This document shows, piece by piece, positions 1 through 6,762 of a stretch of 26,530 bases of DNA. The notes under the pieces were generated by a model that made no database searches, was not told the origin of the DNA, and saw only the letters and a program-made list of their open reading frames with translations. Made by a program: the position numbers and the translations under genes. Position 1 is the first letter of the stretch. Every line of letters begins with the position of its first letter. This stretch comes from a virus. The DNA is taken from positions 1-26,530 of IMG/VR virus record IMGVR_UViG_3300032287_003139; one strand, given 5' to 3'.

Positions 1-116
1 ACGTTGCCTGTCAATGCCAATACATTGGTAACTACATTACCATTGGCGTCTATTACTTGCTTAGGCGGTATGCCAACGGAATAACCTTCCGGGGTATTGA
101 ATGGTTCTGATGCCAT
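1..116 (-). CDS. Unknown phage protein, 5' end only (runs off the window)
   Basis: Only the first 38 codons are visible, starting at the ATG whose A is at 116. The visible protein begins MASEPFNTPEGYSVGIPPKQ and continues with a DANGNVV segment. I do not recognise it firmly; a short N-terminus of this kind would suit a virion structural protein of a marine T4-like phage, but that is an impression from style only. An AGGAC Shine-Dalgarno-like stretch lies a few bases upstream of the ATG, and a late-promoter-like GATAAATA lies 31 bases upstream, so this looks like a late gene with a short, ordinary leader. It is transcribed away from the HNH-like gene at 219. Confidence 0.7.
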   Translation of the reverse strand, partial: MASEPFNTPEGYSVGIPPKQVIDANGNVVTNVLALTGN

Positions 117-147
117 ATATGGTCCTAATTCTTATGTCCTTATTATA

Positions 148-155
148 TATTTATC
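148..155 (-). promoter_or_regulatory. Late promoter-like motif GATAAATA
   Basis: On the minus strand the sequence reads GATAAATA, seven of eight matches to the T4 late promoter TATAAATA that gp55 recognises. Transcription starting about six bases beyond the motif would give a leader of about 26 bases holding an AGGAC ribosome site before the ATG at 116. Confidence 0.5.
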
Positions 156-179
156 TTCTCTTAGCATTACGGTTATGAT

Positions 180-204
180 AAAAAAGCACCCAGGTGCGCT
201 TTTT
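180..204. terminator. Bidirectional hairpin terminator or insulator
   Basis: GCAC (186-189) pairs with GTGC (194-197) around a CCAG loop. The stem is flanked by an A-run (180-185) and a T-run (200-204), so either strand gives a hairpin followed by U residues. It lies between two divergent genes and so most likely stops readthrough in both directions. The flanking A/T arms can also pair, with a two-base bulge. Confidence 0.45.
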
Positions 205-211
205 CTAAATA
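204..211 (+). promoter_or_regulatory. Late promoter-like motif TCTAAATA
   Basis: TCTAAATA matches six of eight positions of TATAAATA and carries the CTAAATA core seen upstream of several other genes here. It ends seven bases before the ATG at 219, so a T4-type start would leave a leader of only about two bases. Confidence 0.4.
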
Positions 212-218
212 GTAAAAT

Positions 219-584
219 ATGCTCACTAGACAGCCTTCAAGACCCCTTTGCACTAACTGTAAGTTATCTTTAGCTAAGCCTAACGGAGTCAGTAAACATG
301 GCTTTAATAAATGGCACAAGTATTGTGTAGACTGTGCAAGGGGTGCATATAATTCTAAATTTGGTTACCTATTACACAAGAAAAGCAAATGCGAAAAGTG
401 CGGGTTTGTACCTGAAGATAAGTGTCAGTTAGATGTTATCTATAAAGACTGTAACAAAAAGAACAAAGAAAAAAGTAATTTAAAAACTCTGTGTTCGAAT
501 TGTAATAGACTTTATCAGAAAAAACTAAAGGCAAAAAGAAAATCATTGTTAGACATTACTGCTGACACTGACTTTACTCTTTAA
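219..584 (+). CDS. HNH-like zinc-binding protein, catalytic residues apparently lost
   Basis: A 121-residue protein with four CxxC pairs: C11/C14, C36/C39, C58/C61 and C92/C95. The second half follows the layout of small HNH endonucleases: CxxCGF, then QLDV, then SNLKTLC, then CxxC. In a working HNH enzyme the residues after QLDV are normally D-H, and the last CxxC is followed by His. Here those positions read I74-Y75 and N96, so the general-base and metal-binding histidines seem to be missing. It probably keeps the zinc-bound fold for DNA binding or another structural role. It is a free-standing plus-strand gene between minus-strand genes. Its ATG lies just past a late-promoter-like motif and no Shine-Dalgarno is evident. 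Confidence 0.75.
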   Translation: MLTRQPSRPLCTNCKLSLAKPNGVSKHGFNKWHKYCVDCARGAYNSKFGYLLHKKSKCEKCGFVPEDKCQLDVIYKDCNKKNKEKSNLKTLCSNCNRLYQKKLKAKRKSLLDITADTDFTL

Positions 585-593
585 AGTACCCAC

Positions 594-616
594 AAAAAGG
601 GAGACCGAAGTCTCCC
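594..616 (-). terminator. Rho-independent terminator with UUCG loop
   Basis: On the minus strand, GGGAGAC-TTCG-GTCTCCC is a seven-base-pair stem with a UUCG tetraloop, followed directly by TTTTT (594-598). It ends the transcript of the small gene at 649-891 and stops it entering the oppositely oriented gene at 219-584. Confidence 0.85.
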
Positions 617-648
617 AGTTTGTCTTCCCATCCCGAAGGGTAATCTTA

Positions 649-891
649 TTATCTATTAGGCAAAGAAACAATCTTTTCGCATAGTTCTCGCAATTGTTTT
701 ATGTCAGTTAGTAATGCGGCGAGTTCTTTTGCAGTTTGTGAATCTTTGCACTCACATAATTCTTTTCCGTTTTTGTCTTTTACTTTTTTGTCATCACTTT
801 TAAAAGGTGCATAAAACTGATCAAATTTTTGACCGTATTTGGATTCGTTAACGATCCCTGACATTCTTTTTAAATGATCTATGTTTTCCAT
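649..891 (-). CDS. Small unknown protein, 80 residues
   Basis: The reading frame is open back to 951, but the upstream part is the terminator hairpin of the neighbouring gene, so I place the start at the internal ATG at 891 (protein begins MENIDHLKRMSGIVNES). A GATAAATA late-promoter motif ends four bases before this ATG, which supports the choice. The product is charged and mostly helical, with a lysine/aspartate-rich middle and a C-terminus rich in Leu/Ile heptads that may form a coiled coil. I recognise no family. It is its own transcription unit, with a promoter and a UUCG terminator, which suggests an independent late gene or inserted cassette. Confidence 0.65.
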   Translation of the reverse strand: MENIDHLKRMSGIVNESKYGQKFDQFYAPFKSDDKKVKDKNGKELCECKDSQTAKELAALLTDIKQLRELCEKIVSLPNR

Positions 892-895
892 ATAG

Positions 896-903
896 TATTT
901 ATC
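896..903 (-). promoter_or_regulatory. Late promoter-like motif GATAAATA, near-leaderless
   Basis: GATAAATA on the minus strand is followed by CTAT and then the ATG at 891. The T4 late box normally covers about -13 to -6, so the predicted RNA 5' end falls at the start codon. Confidence 0.55.
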
Positions 904-911
904 TAGAAATG

Positions 912-933
912 AAAAAAGCGCACCGAAGTGCGC
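912..933 (-). terminator. Rho-independent terminator with UUCG loop
   Basis: On the minus strand, GCGCAC-TTCG-GTGCGC is followed by six T residues (912-917). It lies downstream of the homing endonuclease gene and overlaps the spurious N-terminal extension of the 649-891 reading frame. Confidence 0.85.
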
Positions 934-969
934 TTGATTGTAACTTCCCATCCCATTGAGATATTGTAT

Positions 970-1725
970 TTATGCTAGTTTACGTTTTTTGCCACCAAGT
1001 TGCCAACCATCATCTAAGTAAATCTGTAGTGTATCTTTCTTTACTTTCTTCTCTGTGTTGTCTTTGTTGATACTTATGTTACCTATGTTTGCTTTTGCTA
1101 CATTAGCACCATGAGTTTTTACTTTGGGAATACCTTTTTGTTTTACTGAACGTTTTAGTTTTTCTTCTTCACTCATGGGACCTTTAGGTTTACCCTTTGA
1201 TGCTAGACTTTGTTTTTGTCTAGTTTCTTCACTATGTTTATAACCTATCATTTTAGACAATCTTTTCTTTTGTGATTCTTCAGAATATACTTTGCCACTA
1301 GTGTGATTAGCTTTTGCTTTCTCTCTTAGTAATTGTTTCTGTTCATCTGACATAGGTACACCTTTATTTTTTGCAGGTCTACCTTTCATTCTCTTACTAT
1401 GATTCTCTGCGTGTTCTATTCTATACTTTTCATAGACCCTTGCTGTAATCTTTGTATGATAACGTTCTTGGTATCTGTTCTCTGCTTTCATTCCATTGAG
1501 TGCATATAGCATCTTACTTCTATCTTCACCCTCTGTCATTTTAATCAATAACCAATGGCATATGAAATGTTCTCTTGCTGTTAGGTCTACTAAATTTTCT
1601 TTGTCATTGCTACCACCCATTGATTCCGGAATGATATGATGTAGTTCTGTGTAGCCTTCAGTAATGCGTTGCTTCGCATTGGAAGTTATTTTGTAATAGA
1701 GTTTGGAATATTTGTTTGTAAGCAT
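970..1725 (-). CDS. HNH homing endonuclease with NUMOD3 DNA-binding motifs
   Basis: Probably a free-standing homing endonuclease that cuts DNA of related phages lacking the insertion. With the start at the ATG at 1725 it has 251 residues. An HNH domain occupies about residues 27-60: ELHHIIPESMGG (His29/His30), then N44-L45 and H53/H57, the layout of the phage HNH family. Residues from about 110 to 200 contain NUMOD3-type repeats (HSEETRQKQSLASKGKP, MSEEEKLKRSVKQKG) that bind DNA. The frame is open to 1749, but the ATG at 1725 follows a perfect TATAAATA by five bases and gives a protein starting MLTNKYSKL, so I prefer it. It sits behind the major capsid gene with its own promoter and terminator, typical of selfish endonuclease cassettes inserted beside conserved genes. 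Confidence 0.88.
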   Translation of the reverse strand: MLTNKYSKLYYKITSNAKQRITEGYTELHHIIPESMGGSNDKENLVDLTAREHFICHWLLIKMTEGEDRSKMLYALNGMKAENRYQERYHTKITARVYEKYRIEHAENHSKRMKGRPAKNKGVPMSDEQKQLLREKAKANHTSGKVYSEESQKKRLSKMIGYKHSEETRQKQSLASKGKPKGPMSEEEKLKRSVKQKGIPKVKTHGANVAKANIGNISINKDNTEKKVKKDTLQIYLDDGWQLGGKKRKLA

Positions 1726-1730
1726 AGTAG

Positions 1731-1738
1731 TATTTATA
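1731..1738 (-). promoter_or_regulatory. Perfect T4-type late promoter TATAAATA
   Basis: An exact eight-base match on the minus strand. The spacer CTACT (five bases) separates it from the ATG at 1725, so the usual T4 late start would put +1 on the A of the ATG. Confidence 0.65.
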
Positions 1739-1770
1739 CAGAATATCACGTTCTACTAGTTTTAGATACA

Positions 1771-1791
1771 AAAAAGGGCACCGAAGTGCCC
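1771..1791 (-). terminator. Rho-independent terminator with UUCG loop
   Basis: On the minus strand, GGGCAC-TTCG-GTGCCC is followed by at least five T residues. It closes the head-gene transcript about 48 bases after the major capsid stop codon. Confidence 0.85.
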
Positions 1792-1838
1792 CTTTGTGTT
1801 GAGAAACCACTTGAAGTAGTTCTCGTAAGTGCTTGATT

Positions 1839-3035
1839 TCACTGAAAAGTAAGATTTTGCACGGCTATTTCCCCAACATAGTCGGCAGCATTACCAAAAC
1901 TCGATGCAGTATTAGTAAGCTCTATGTAGCCATAACGTGTCATGAACGAAACGACTGGTTCGAATGTTGATGGATCTAGAACAACACCAGAACTCATTAG
2001 AGGAATATATGGGCAATAGAACGCTGCTGCGTCTGTCTCGCTAGAACCCTTATAACCAACTAGAACTGGTTGTGTGTCAGGAGCATAAGAGTCAACGAAA
2101 ACTCTCATTGCACCGTTCAATGTACCAACAAACTTAGTGTTTGTAGGTGCTTCGAATGTACCTTCTGTTGTACGTGCAAATGCAGAAGTTGTTGCAGACT
2201 GTAGAACAGTCAATGCAGCACTTGATACAACTGCCCAGTTACCTGCGCCACGACGAGTACGTTGAGCGATCAAGTTAGCAACACGATTGATTAGAACAGC
2301 TAGAGCAGCGTGTTCGTCACCAACGTATGTAGCTGTACCAGATACAGTAGCTTGGTTGAATGTGAATTCAGTGCTTGCTAGAGTACGTAGAGACAATAGA
2401 ATTTCTTGGTCGATTTCAGCAGTAATTTCTTGTGCTAGAGCGGCCATGATTTCTGCTTCAACGTCAATACCATGTTGGCTTTGTGCGTCTTGAGCAGCTT
2501 CAAATGTCCAACGTGCTTGTAACTTACGTGACTTAGCTTCAACAGCCTGTCTCAAGATTTGTACGCTGATCTGCTTACCGCCGTTACCTTCAAGTGCTGC
2601 TGTATTATTAGCAGTATACTGGTTGGTACTATCAGTTAGCTGAGGTGTACGAGAATACGCCTGAGCGATCTTGAATGGGCTTAGAGCTTCTTCACCTGCA
2701 ACAACGCTAGTTTGCGCTGCTGAAGTGTCAGTCAAGTTCTGTGCATAACGGACACGTAGTGTATGGATCTGTCCAACTGGACCGGTCATTGGCTGAACAC
2801 CAACCAACTCGTTAGCGATAACAGTTGGCATAACACGACGGATAACTGGAAGAATAACGCGATTTAATGTAGCGATATTACCTGCAGTTGTTGTTCCTGC
2901 TGTAGATTCAGCAAGAAGTTGCTTTTTGGTGTTTTCTAAAATAACACCCATTGTTGAACGGCGAGTTCCTTTTAAGCCTTCTAACAGGGCCTCTTTGGTC
3001 TCTCCCCAACGGCTTTCTAAGAGTACTTTTGACAT
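1839..3035 (-). CDS. gp23: Major capsid protein (gp23-like)
   Basis: Forms the hexameric shell of the head. The 398 residues carry the gp23 family signature around residues 70-95 (IRRVMPTVIANELVGVQPMT, then GPVGQIHTLRVRYA). It is shorter than T4 gp23 (521). The N-terminus is a removable propeptide: gp21-type proteases cut after (L/I)-x-E, and such sites occur at ILE 32-34 and LAE 41-43, so the mature protein probably starts near residue 44. A strong AGGAG ribosome site (3045-3049) precedes the ATG with nine-base spacing, as expected for the most abundant virion protein. It follows the scaffold gene, as in T4, and is closed by a UUCG terminator. Confidence 0.95.
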   Translation of the reverse strand: MSKVLLESRWGETKEALLEGLKGTRRSTMGVILENTKKQLLAESTAGTTTAGNIATLNRVILPVIRRVMPTVIANELVGVQPMTGPVGQIHTLRVRYAQNLTDTSAAQTSVVAGEEALSPFKIAQAYSRTPQLTDSTNQYTANNTAALEGNGGKQISVQILRQAVEAKSRKLQARWTFEAAQDAQSQHGIDVEAEIMAALAQEITAEIDQEILLSLRTLASTEFTFNQATVSGTATYVGDEHAALAVLINRVANLIAQRTRRGAGNWAVVSSAALTVLQSATTSAFARTTEGTFEAPTNTKFVGTLNGAMRVFVDSYAPDTQPVLVGYKGSSETDAAAFYCPYIPLMSSGVVLDPSTFEPVVSFMTRYGYIELTNTASSFGNAADYVGEIAVQNLTFQ

Positions 3036-3064
3036 TTCTTTATTCTCCTAATATATGTCTTTGC

Positions 3065-4174
3065 TTATAGCCCTGCCAGACGCTTGATATCGATAACGTT
3101 GTCACGTTCTTCCATATCTACTACATCTTTTTTGGCAGATTTATCACCAGTAACTTCACTAATCATCCTTGACTCTGCTAACGCTTGCTTTTGAGCAGGT
3201 TTTGCAATAGCCCCAGTATTTAGGACTGCTGGTAGATACTTGTCGAAAGCGGCTTTCAGCTTTGGCGTCTGCACACTTTCTAGTAAATTCGTCATCACTT
3301 TAGCCTTTTCTTCGTTCAATGGAGCAAGTAACTCGCCCAATGTTTTTTCACGTTGATTAGACTCTTTCATAATACGAACTTCACGTTCCTTACTTTCGAC
3401 CAATTTCTTAGCTTGTGCCATAGTTTGTATAGCTTCTGCTAATTTTTGATCTTTCTCTTGTAGTTTTGTCATTAGCTTACGAGTTTCTGCTTTCTCATTT
3501 AAGTGAGTAACAGAGAATTCGCTTGCAAAAGCTTCAAACAGCTTACGTCCGAAATTGTTTTCTCGGGCTGATTGAATATCTTCCTTAAGCTGACTAATTT
3601 CACCCTTAAGATGTTTAGTAACGGCTGCATTCATCTTGTTAGCACTTTCAGTCACAAAACGTGACTTCAATGCTTCAAGTTGTTTACGACCTTCAGCAAC
3701 TAATTTAACCTTTGCTTCAACAACTGCTTTCTTATCCTGTGAGAATTCATTAATTTCACGGGCAAGTGCATGAACAATAAATTGCTCAAGTTTTTGTTGA
3801 CTCTCTTTTGCAATCTTACGATCACTGCGTAATTCTTTAATTTCTTCGGCTAGTTTAGTAACCATAAAGTCATTAAATTTTTGTGCATTTTCACGTAGTT
3901 TTTGCTGTGCTTTCACACGGTCTTCATTCATTGCTTGTCTTTCAGAATGAAATTCGGAAATTTCATTAGAAAGACCTTGTGTTACCATCTTATCTAGGGC
4001 TTCAACCATCACGCTTCTATCATGTTCGTAACGTTGTGCAAACTCCTCTCTGAGTTCTGCACGAACTTGATCACGTGCCTCATTCAATTTCTGTTGCCAA
4101 GCTTCATTTAACTGTTGCCCAACATCTTCATTGATAAGTCCGCTCTCAAGTAATGGTTTGATAGCATCAAACAT
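3065..4174 (-). CDS. gp22: Prohead scaffold / core protein (gp22-like)
   Basis: The main component of the internal core around which the capsid shell assembles; in T4 it is degraded by gp21 during maturation. The 369 residues are almost entirely charged and helical, with long heptad-like coiled-coil stretches from about residue 20 to 290 and no globular motifs, as expected for this family. Repeated segments of the type (K/R)LxExIxEx(R/K/S) run through the middle. The C-terminal tail contains ERDNVIDIKRLAGL. The assignment rests mostly on composition and position between protease and capsid genes. The start at 4174 has an AAAGGGG ribosome site and follows the protease stop by 12 bases. A CTAAATA motif inside the gene near its 3' end may give an extra capsid promoter. 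Confidence 0.82.
   Translation of the reverse strand: MFDAIKPLLESGLINEDVGQQLNEAWQQKLNEARDQVRAELREEFAQRYEHDRSVMVEALDKMVTQGLSNEISEFHSERQAMNEDRVKAQQKLRENAQKFNDFMVTKLAEEIKELRSDRKIAKESQQKLEQFIVHALAREINEFSQDKKAVVEAKVKLVAEGRKQLEALKSRFVTESANKMNAAVTKHLKGEISQLKEDIQSARENNFGRKLFEAFASEFSVTHLNEKAETRKLMTKLQEKDQKLAEAIQTMAQAKKLVESKEREVRIMKESNQREKTLGELLAPLNEEKAKVMTNLLESVQTPKLKAAFDKYLPAVLNTGAIAKPAQKQALAESRMISEVTGDKSAKKDVVDMEERDNVIDIKRLAGL
3217..3224 (-). promoter_or_regulatory. Possible internal late promoter for the capsid gene (CCTAAATA)
   Basis: The CTAAATA core found upstream of other units occurs on the minus strand within the scaffold gene, about 180 bases ahead of the capsid ATG. It is also coding sequence (Leu-Asn-Thr), and similar 7-mers occur by chance elsewhere in genes, so this is weak. 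Confidence 0.25.
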
Positions 4175-4186
4175 GCTTATTCCCCT

Positions 4187-4828
4187 TTATTTGATTTTGA
4201 GATCCTTGATGAGGCGTAATACTTCCTCCTTCAGGTATCTCTGTACTTTTTTGTCACCTTGAGCATCTTTTGCAATACCCAACAACTTATGCCCATGACG
4301 CATATTCATCATGCCTTCATAAATTGCCTTAGGATACGCATTAGGTGCGCTTGGTTGTGCGACAATATCCACAGTAACTATTTCAAAGTCACTGACACGG
4401 CCATCCATATCGCTAACGTTACCGCTGCCACGACTAGATACGCCAAGTTTAACACCACTCTCCAACATAGTAGTTACTAACTGCCCCATTGGAGTTGGTA
4501 GAATCTTTAGTTTTCCGAAACCATTAGCTCCGTCCATCCACATCTGAGTAATCATATGTGATACACGATCCAAATTAATTTTTAAGTCATCAGGGTGGTC
4601 TACTTCACCTAACACTGAATAACCTTCACTAATTTGTTTGTTTAGAGTTTCTACAGCAGTACTAATTTCAGAAACAGGGTAAACACGCTCATTAGCGTTT
4701 TTTACCCCGCCCTGAATGAAGATCCCTTTCATATATAGGCTCTTCGAATTGCCGTCACCTTCTTTGACCGATTCGACAATTATGCCGGCTCGGTCAAAAG
4801 TTAGATGCTCTTTGAGATACAAAGCCAT
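4187..4828 (-). CDS. gp21: Prohead core maturation protease (gp21-like, family S77)
   Basis: A serine protease enclosed in the prohead that cleaves scaffold, core and capsid proteins after (L/I)-x-E before DNA packaging. The 213 residues match T4 gp21 in length. Visible motifs are NANERVYP (44-51), GEVDHP with candidate catalytic His78, and LGVSSRG with candidate nucleophile Ser131 or Ser132. An acidic residue in VDIVAQPSAP near 154 may complete the triad. It lies between the acidic core gene and the scaffold gene, as in T4. The ATG at 4828 follows the upstream stop by 14 bases. Confidence 0.93.
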   Translation of the reverse strand: MALYLKEHLTFDRAGIIVESVKEGDGNSKSLYMKGIFIQGGVKNANERVYPVSEISTAVETLNKQISEGYSVLGEVDHPDDLKINLDRVSHMITQMWMDGANGFGKLKILPTPMGQLVTTMLESGVKLGVSSRGSGNVSDMDGRVSDFEIVTVDIVAQPSAPNAYPKAIYEGMMNMRHGHKLLGIAKDAQGDKKVQRYLKEEVLRLIKDLKIK

Positions 4829-4842
4829 TGCTCTCAGATTCC

Positions 4843-5778
4843 TTATCGAACGATTTTTCTTGTTGCTTTGCGTGACTCAGCAACTACACTCTTATCGTTC
4901 TGTGCTACGCTTCCACCTGCACCAACTTCTTTGCCGGTAGAAGAATCTTTTTTACCCCAGTCACGTGATGCTTTATCCTTGAATGAAGTTTTTCCTGCAT
5001 CTTGTGCTGGTGCGTTCTTCCAATTACTTGCATCTTTAACTTGTGTTTTACCTTTTGCAGCATAACCTGAAGGCTCTTTAGGTCCTGTTGGAACTGACTC
5101 ACTCGCACCAGCAAATTTTACTGGCTTGCTGTCCATTCCTGCTTGACCGCTATTTTGTAGAGTAGGGCTCTTTGTTTGAACACCGTTGTCGCCGCCAATT
5201 TTAGAACCATATAAACCTGGAACATTCTTTAGCTGAATGTTTTCCATAACAGATTCTTCCATAGCATCTTCTTCCGGTTCTGCTTCCATCATATCTTCTT
5301 CGCCGCCGAAATCTTCTTCGCCTTCTTCGCCGCCGAAATCTTCTTCGCCTTCTTCACCTTCTTCGTCGCCGCCGAAATCTTCTTCGCCGCCGCCCATAAT
5401 TTCTTCGAATTCAGCCATCAATTGATCTAGCTTATCTTCAATACGGATAACTGCATCTTCAACTGCGCCTTCACCACCTTCATCACCTAATTCATCAGAA
5501 TCGATATCGATAACTTCATCACCGTCGTCATCACCGATTTCAACTTCTTCGTCATCTTCGGTCATTCCGCCTGCTTCTTCGGCATTGATTTCGTCAAGTA
5601 GATCACCTACTTCACCTACCATGCCACCACCTTGCTGACCCATCATTTCTTCATCCATAATTGATTCATAAATTTCGCGTGATTTCTCTACTACGATATC
5701 ATGAAATAATTCACGGGCTCTGTCTTCGTCCTCATTAATAATGAGTTCGATTAGTTGTTCAAATTTTTTGTTGTCCAT
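4843..5778 (-). CDS. Large acidic prohead core protein (gp67/68-like position)
   Basis: Probably an internal prohead core component. The 311 residues divide into a helical N-terminus (1-45, with HDIVVEKSREIYESIMDEE), an extremely acidic Gly/Glu/Asp middle (about 60-180) with tandem GEEDFGGEE-type repeats, and a polar tail ending in basic residues (SRKATRKIVR). T4 has two small core proteins here, gp67 (acidic) and gp68 (basic), each well under half this size. This protein may combine both charge characters, or be unrelated and only occupy the slot. It has an AGGAG ribosome site and an ACTAAATA late-promoter motif upstream. Function is inferred from position, charge and the N-terminal pattern. 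Confidence 0.72.
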   Translation of the reverse strand: MDNKKFEQLIELIINEDEDRARELFHDIVVEKSREIYESIMDEEMMGQQGGGMVGEVGDLLDEINAEEAGGMTEDDEEVEIGDDDGDEVIDIDSDELGDEGGEGAVEDAVIRIEDKLDQLMAEFEEIMGGGEEDFGGDEEGEEGEEDFGGEEGEEDFGGEEDMMEAEPEEDAMEESVMENIQLKNVPGLYGSKIGGDNGVQTKSPTLQNSGQAGMDSKPVKFAGASESVPTGPKEPSGYAAKGKTQVKDASNWKNAPAQDAGKTSFKDKASRDWGKKDSSTGKEVGAGGSVAQNDKSVVAESRKATRKIVR

Positions 5779-5815
5779 TGTAAGTTTCTCCTGAATAGAA
5801 TGGCTTTGTAATAAT

Positions 5816-5823
5816 TATTTAGT
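5816..5823 (-). promoter_or_regulatory. Late promoter-like motif ACTAAATA
   Basis: Minus-strand ACTAAATA, about 37 bases ahead of the acidic core gene. The predicted leader of about 32 bases contains CAGGAGAA, a strong ribosome site. It probably drives the core-protease-scaffold-capsid block. Confidence 0.55.
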
Positions 5824-5892
5824 GAGTATCATAAAAAATAGCTCAATAACTACTGTTTTTTTACGTTTTTTTTTACGTTTTTTATATAGACA

Positions 5893-5900
5893 TGTAAATA
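5893..5900 (+). promoter_or_regulatory. Late promoter-like motif TGTAAATA, leaderless spacing
   Basis: TGTAAATA (seven of eight to TATAAATA) is followed by five bases (TATGG) and the ATG at 5906. This is the same spacing as at the genes starting at 1725 and 6749, and it supports choosing the internal ATG for the SGNH-like gene. Confidence 0.5.
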
Positions 5901-5905
5901 TATGG

Positions 5906-6529
5906 ATGAATACATTAATTATAGGTGATAGTTGGGGAGTTTTTTCCCCGTGGGGTCGCATAAAATATAACGCGATTAACATATCAGCTATGGGTCAAGG
6001 AAACATGGCTAACTTAAAAAGCGCATTTAGTTTTATGCAATGCAATGAAAGACCTATAGATTTGATAGTTTGGTACTATACTTCACTATGTCGAGACGGA
6101 GTCAATCTAAAAATTGAATCTTCTTTCCATGATTATTTAAATGCAGTACACGAAGAACTATTCACTCAGGTAAGTAGATTACGTAAAACTTTTCCCAAGC
6201 CAAAATGGGCTATAATAGGAGGCCATGCACCTATTTTTAACAAAGAAAAATACAATTGGGCTGAATTTGTCGTAGAAGATTGGCGTTCGGAATTAGTAGG
6301 CAGTCCTGTTCCTCAAAATCAAAGCTTAGGTTTACATAACGTATTAGATGGACTAAAGCAATCATATCCAAATTATGTAGATGAATTAATTAGGGAACTT
6401 GATGCAGAAAAAGAAATAATTGAATTAGGGAAGAAGCACACTCCTGATGTATTTTCTGACGGAGTTCATCCTAATATGAACAAGTCAACAGAGATGTGCG
6501 AGAGAATTTTAGATTTTTTTAAACAGTAG
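5906..6529 (+). CDS. SGNH/GDSL hydrolase-like protein
   Basis: A 207-residue protein beginning MNTLIIGDSWG. The GDS at residues 7-9 fits SGNH block I (nucleophile Ser9). A Gly at 30 in AMGQGN fits block II, and DGVHPN (Asp185, His188) is a good block V D-x-x-H. The block III GxND motif is not seen in standard form; the matching strand reads LIVWYYTSLCRD. Such enzymes remove acyl groups from lipids or sugars. In a phage it could edit surface glycans or be a virion component, but the substrate cannot be read from the sequence. The frame stays open to 5822, but the upstream residues are low-complexity and a promoter motif sits directly before 5906. It lies on the opposite strand inside the head operon and overlaps the neighbouring gene tail-to-tail by 11 bases. 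Confidence 0.72.
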   Translation: MNTLIIGDSWGVFSPWGRIKYNAINISAMGQGNMANLKSAFSFMQCNERPIDLIVWYYTSLCRDGVNLKIESSFHDYLNAVHEELFTQVSRLRKTFPKPKWAIIGGHAPIFNKEKYNWAEFVVEDWRSELVGSPVPQNQSLGLHNVLDGLKQSYPNYVDELIRELDAEKEIIELGKKHTPDVFSDGVHPNMNKSTEMCERILDFFKQ

Positions 6530-6749
6530 GTCCGCCTTCAGCATCTGGTTTAGGTCCGTACTGAGTGTGTACTTTTTTCAAATGTTGCTTCTTTTCATAA
6601 TTCCTAACATCTAACATCTTACGTAATTTTCTAATTTGTTTGAGTGTTAGTTTAGTTTTTCTAGATTGTTTCCATACAGGCTTACTATTGTCTTGGTTGA
6701 CGTCCTGATAACCAGCAACAGGTGGATCGAACATTTCTAGTAATTTCAT
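6519..6749 (-). CDS. Small basic protein in the prohead-core slot
   Basis: A 76-residue, strongly basic protein: KQSRKTKLTLKQIRKLRKML forms a Lys/Arg-rich helix at about residues 28-47, and the tail reads HTQYGPKPDAEGGPTV. It follows the portal gene, where T4 places its small core proteins gp67 and gp68, so a core or internal head role is plausible. I cannot name it from sequence alone. Its 3' end overlaps the SGNH-like gene on the other strand. The start at 6749 lies five bases after a GATAAATA motif, leaving no room for a ribosome-binding site on a transcript from that promoter; a longer transcript from upstream could also be used. Confidence 0.65.
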   Translation of the reverse strand: MKLLEMFDPPVAGYQDVNQDNSKPVWKQSRKTKLTLKQIRKLRKMLDVRNYEKKQHLKKVHTQYGPKPDAEGGPTV

Positions 6750-6754
6750 AATAC

Positions 6755-6762
6755 TATTTATC
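6755..6762 (-). promoter_or_regulatory. Late promoter-like motif GATAAATA, leaderless spacing
   Basis: Minus-strand GATAAATA, then GTATT, then the ATG at 6749. It lies in the 13-base gap between the portal stop and this ATG, so it is not constrained by coding. Confidence 0.55.

Noticed and set aside
892-951. Extension of the small gene at 649-891 to an upstream ATG at 951
   Set aside because: The extra codons overlap the UUCG terminator hairpin of the neighbouring transcript, and the internal ATG at 891 has a late box directly before it.
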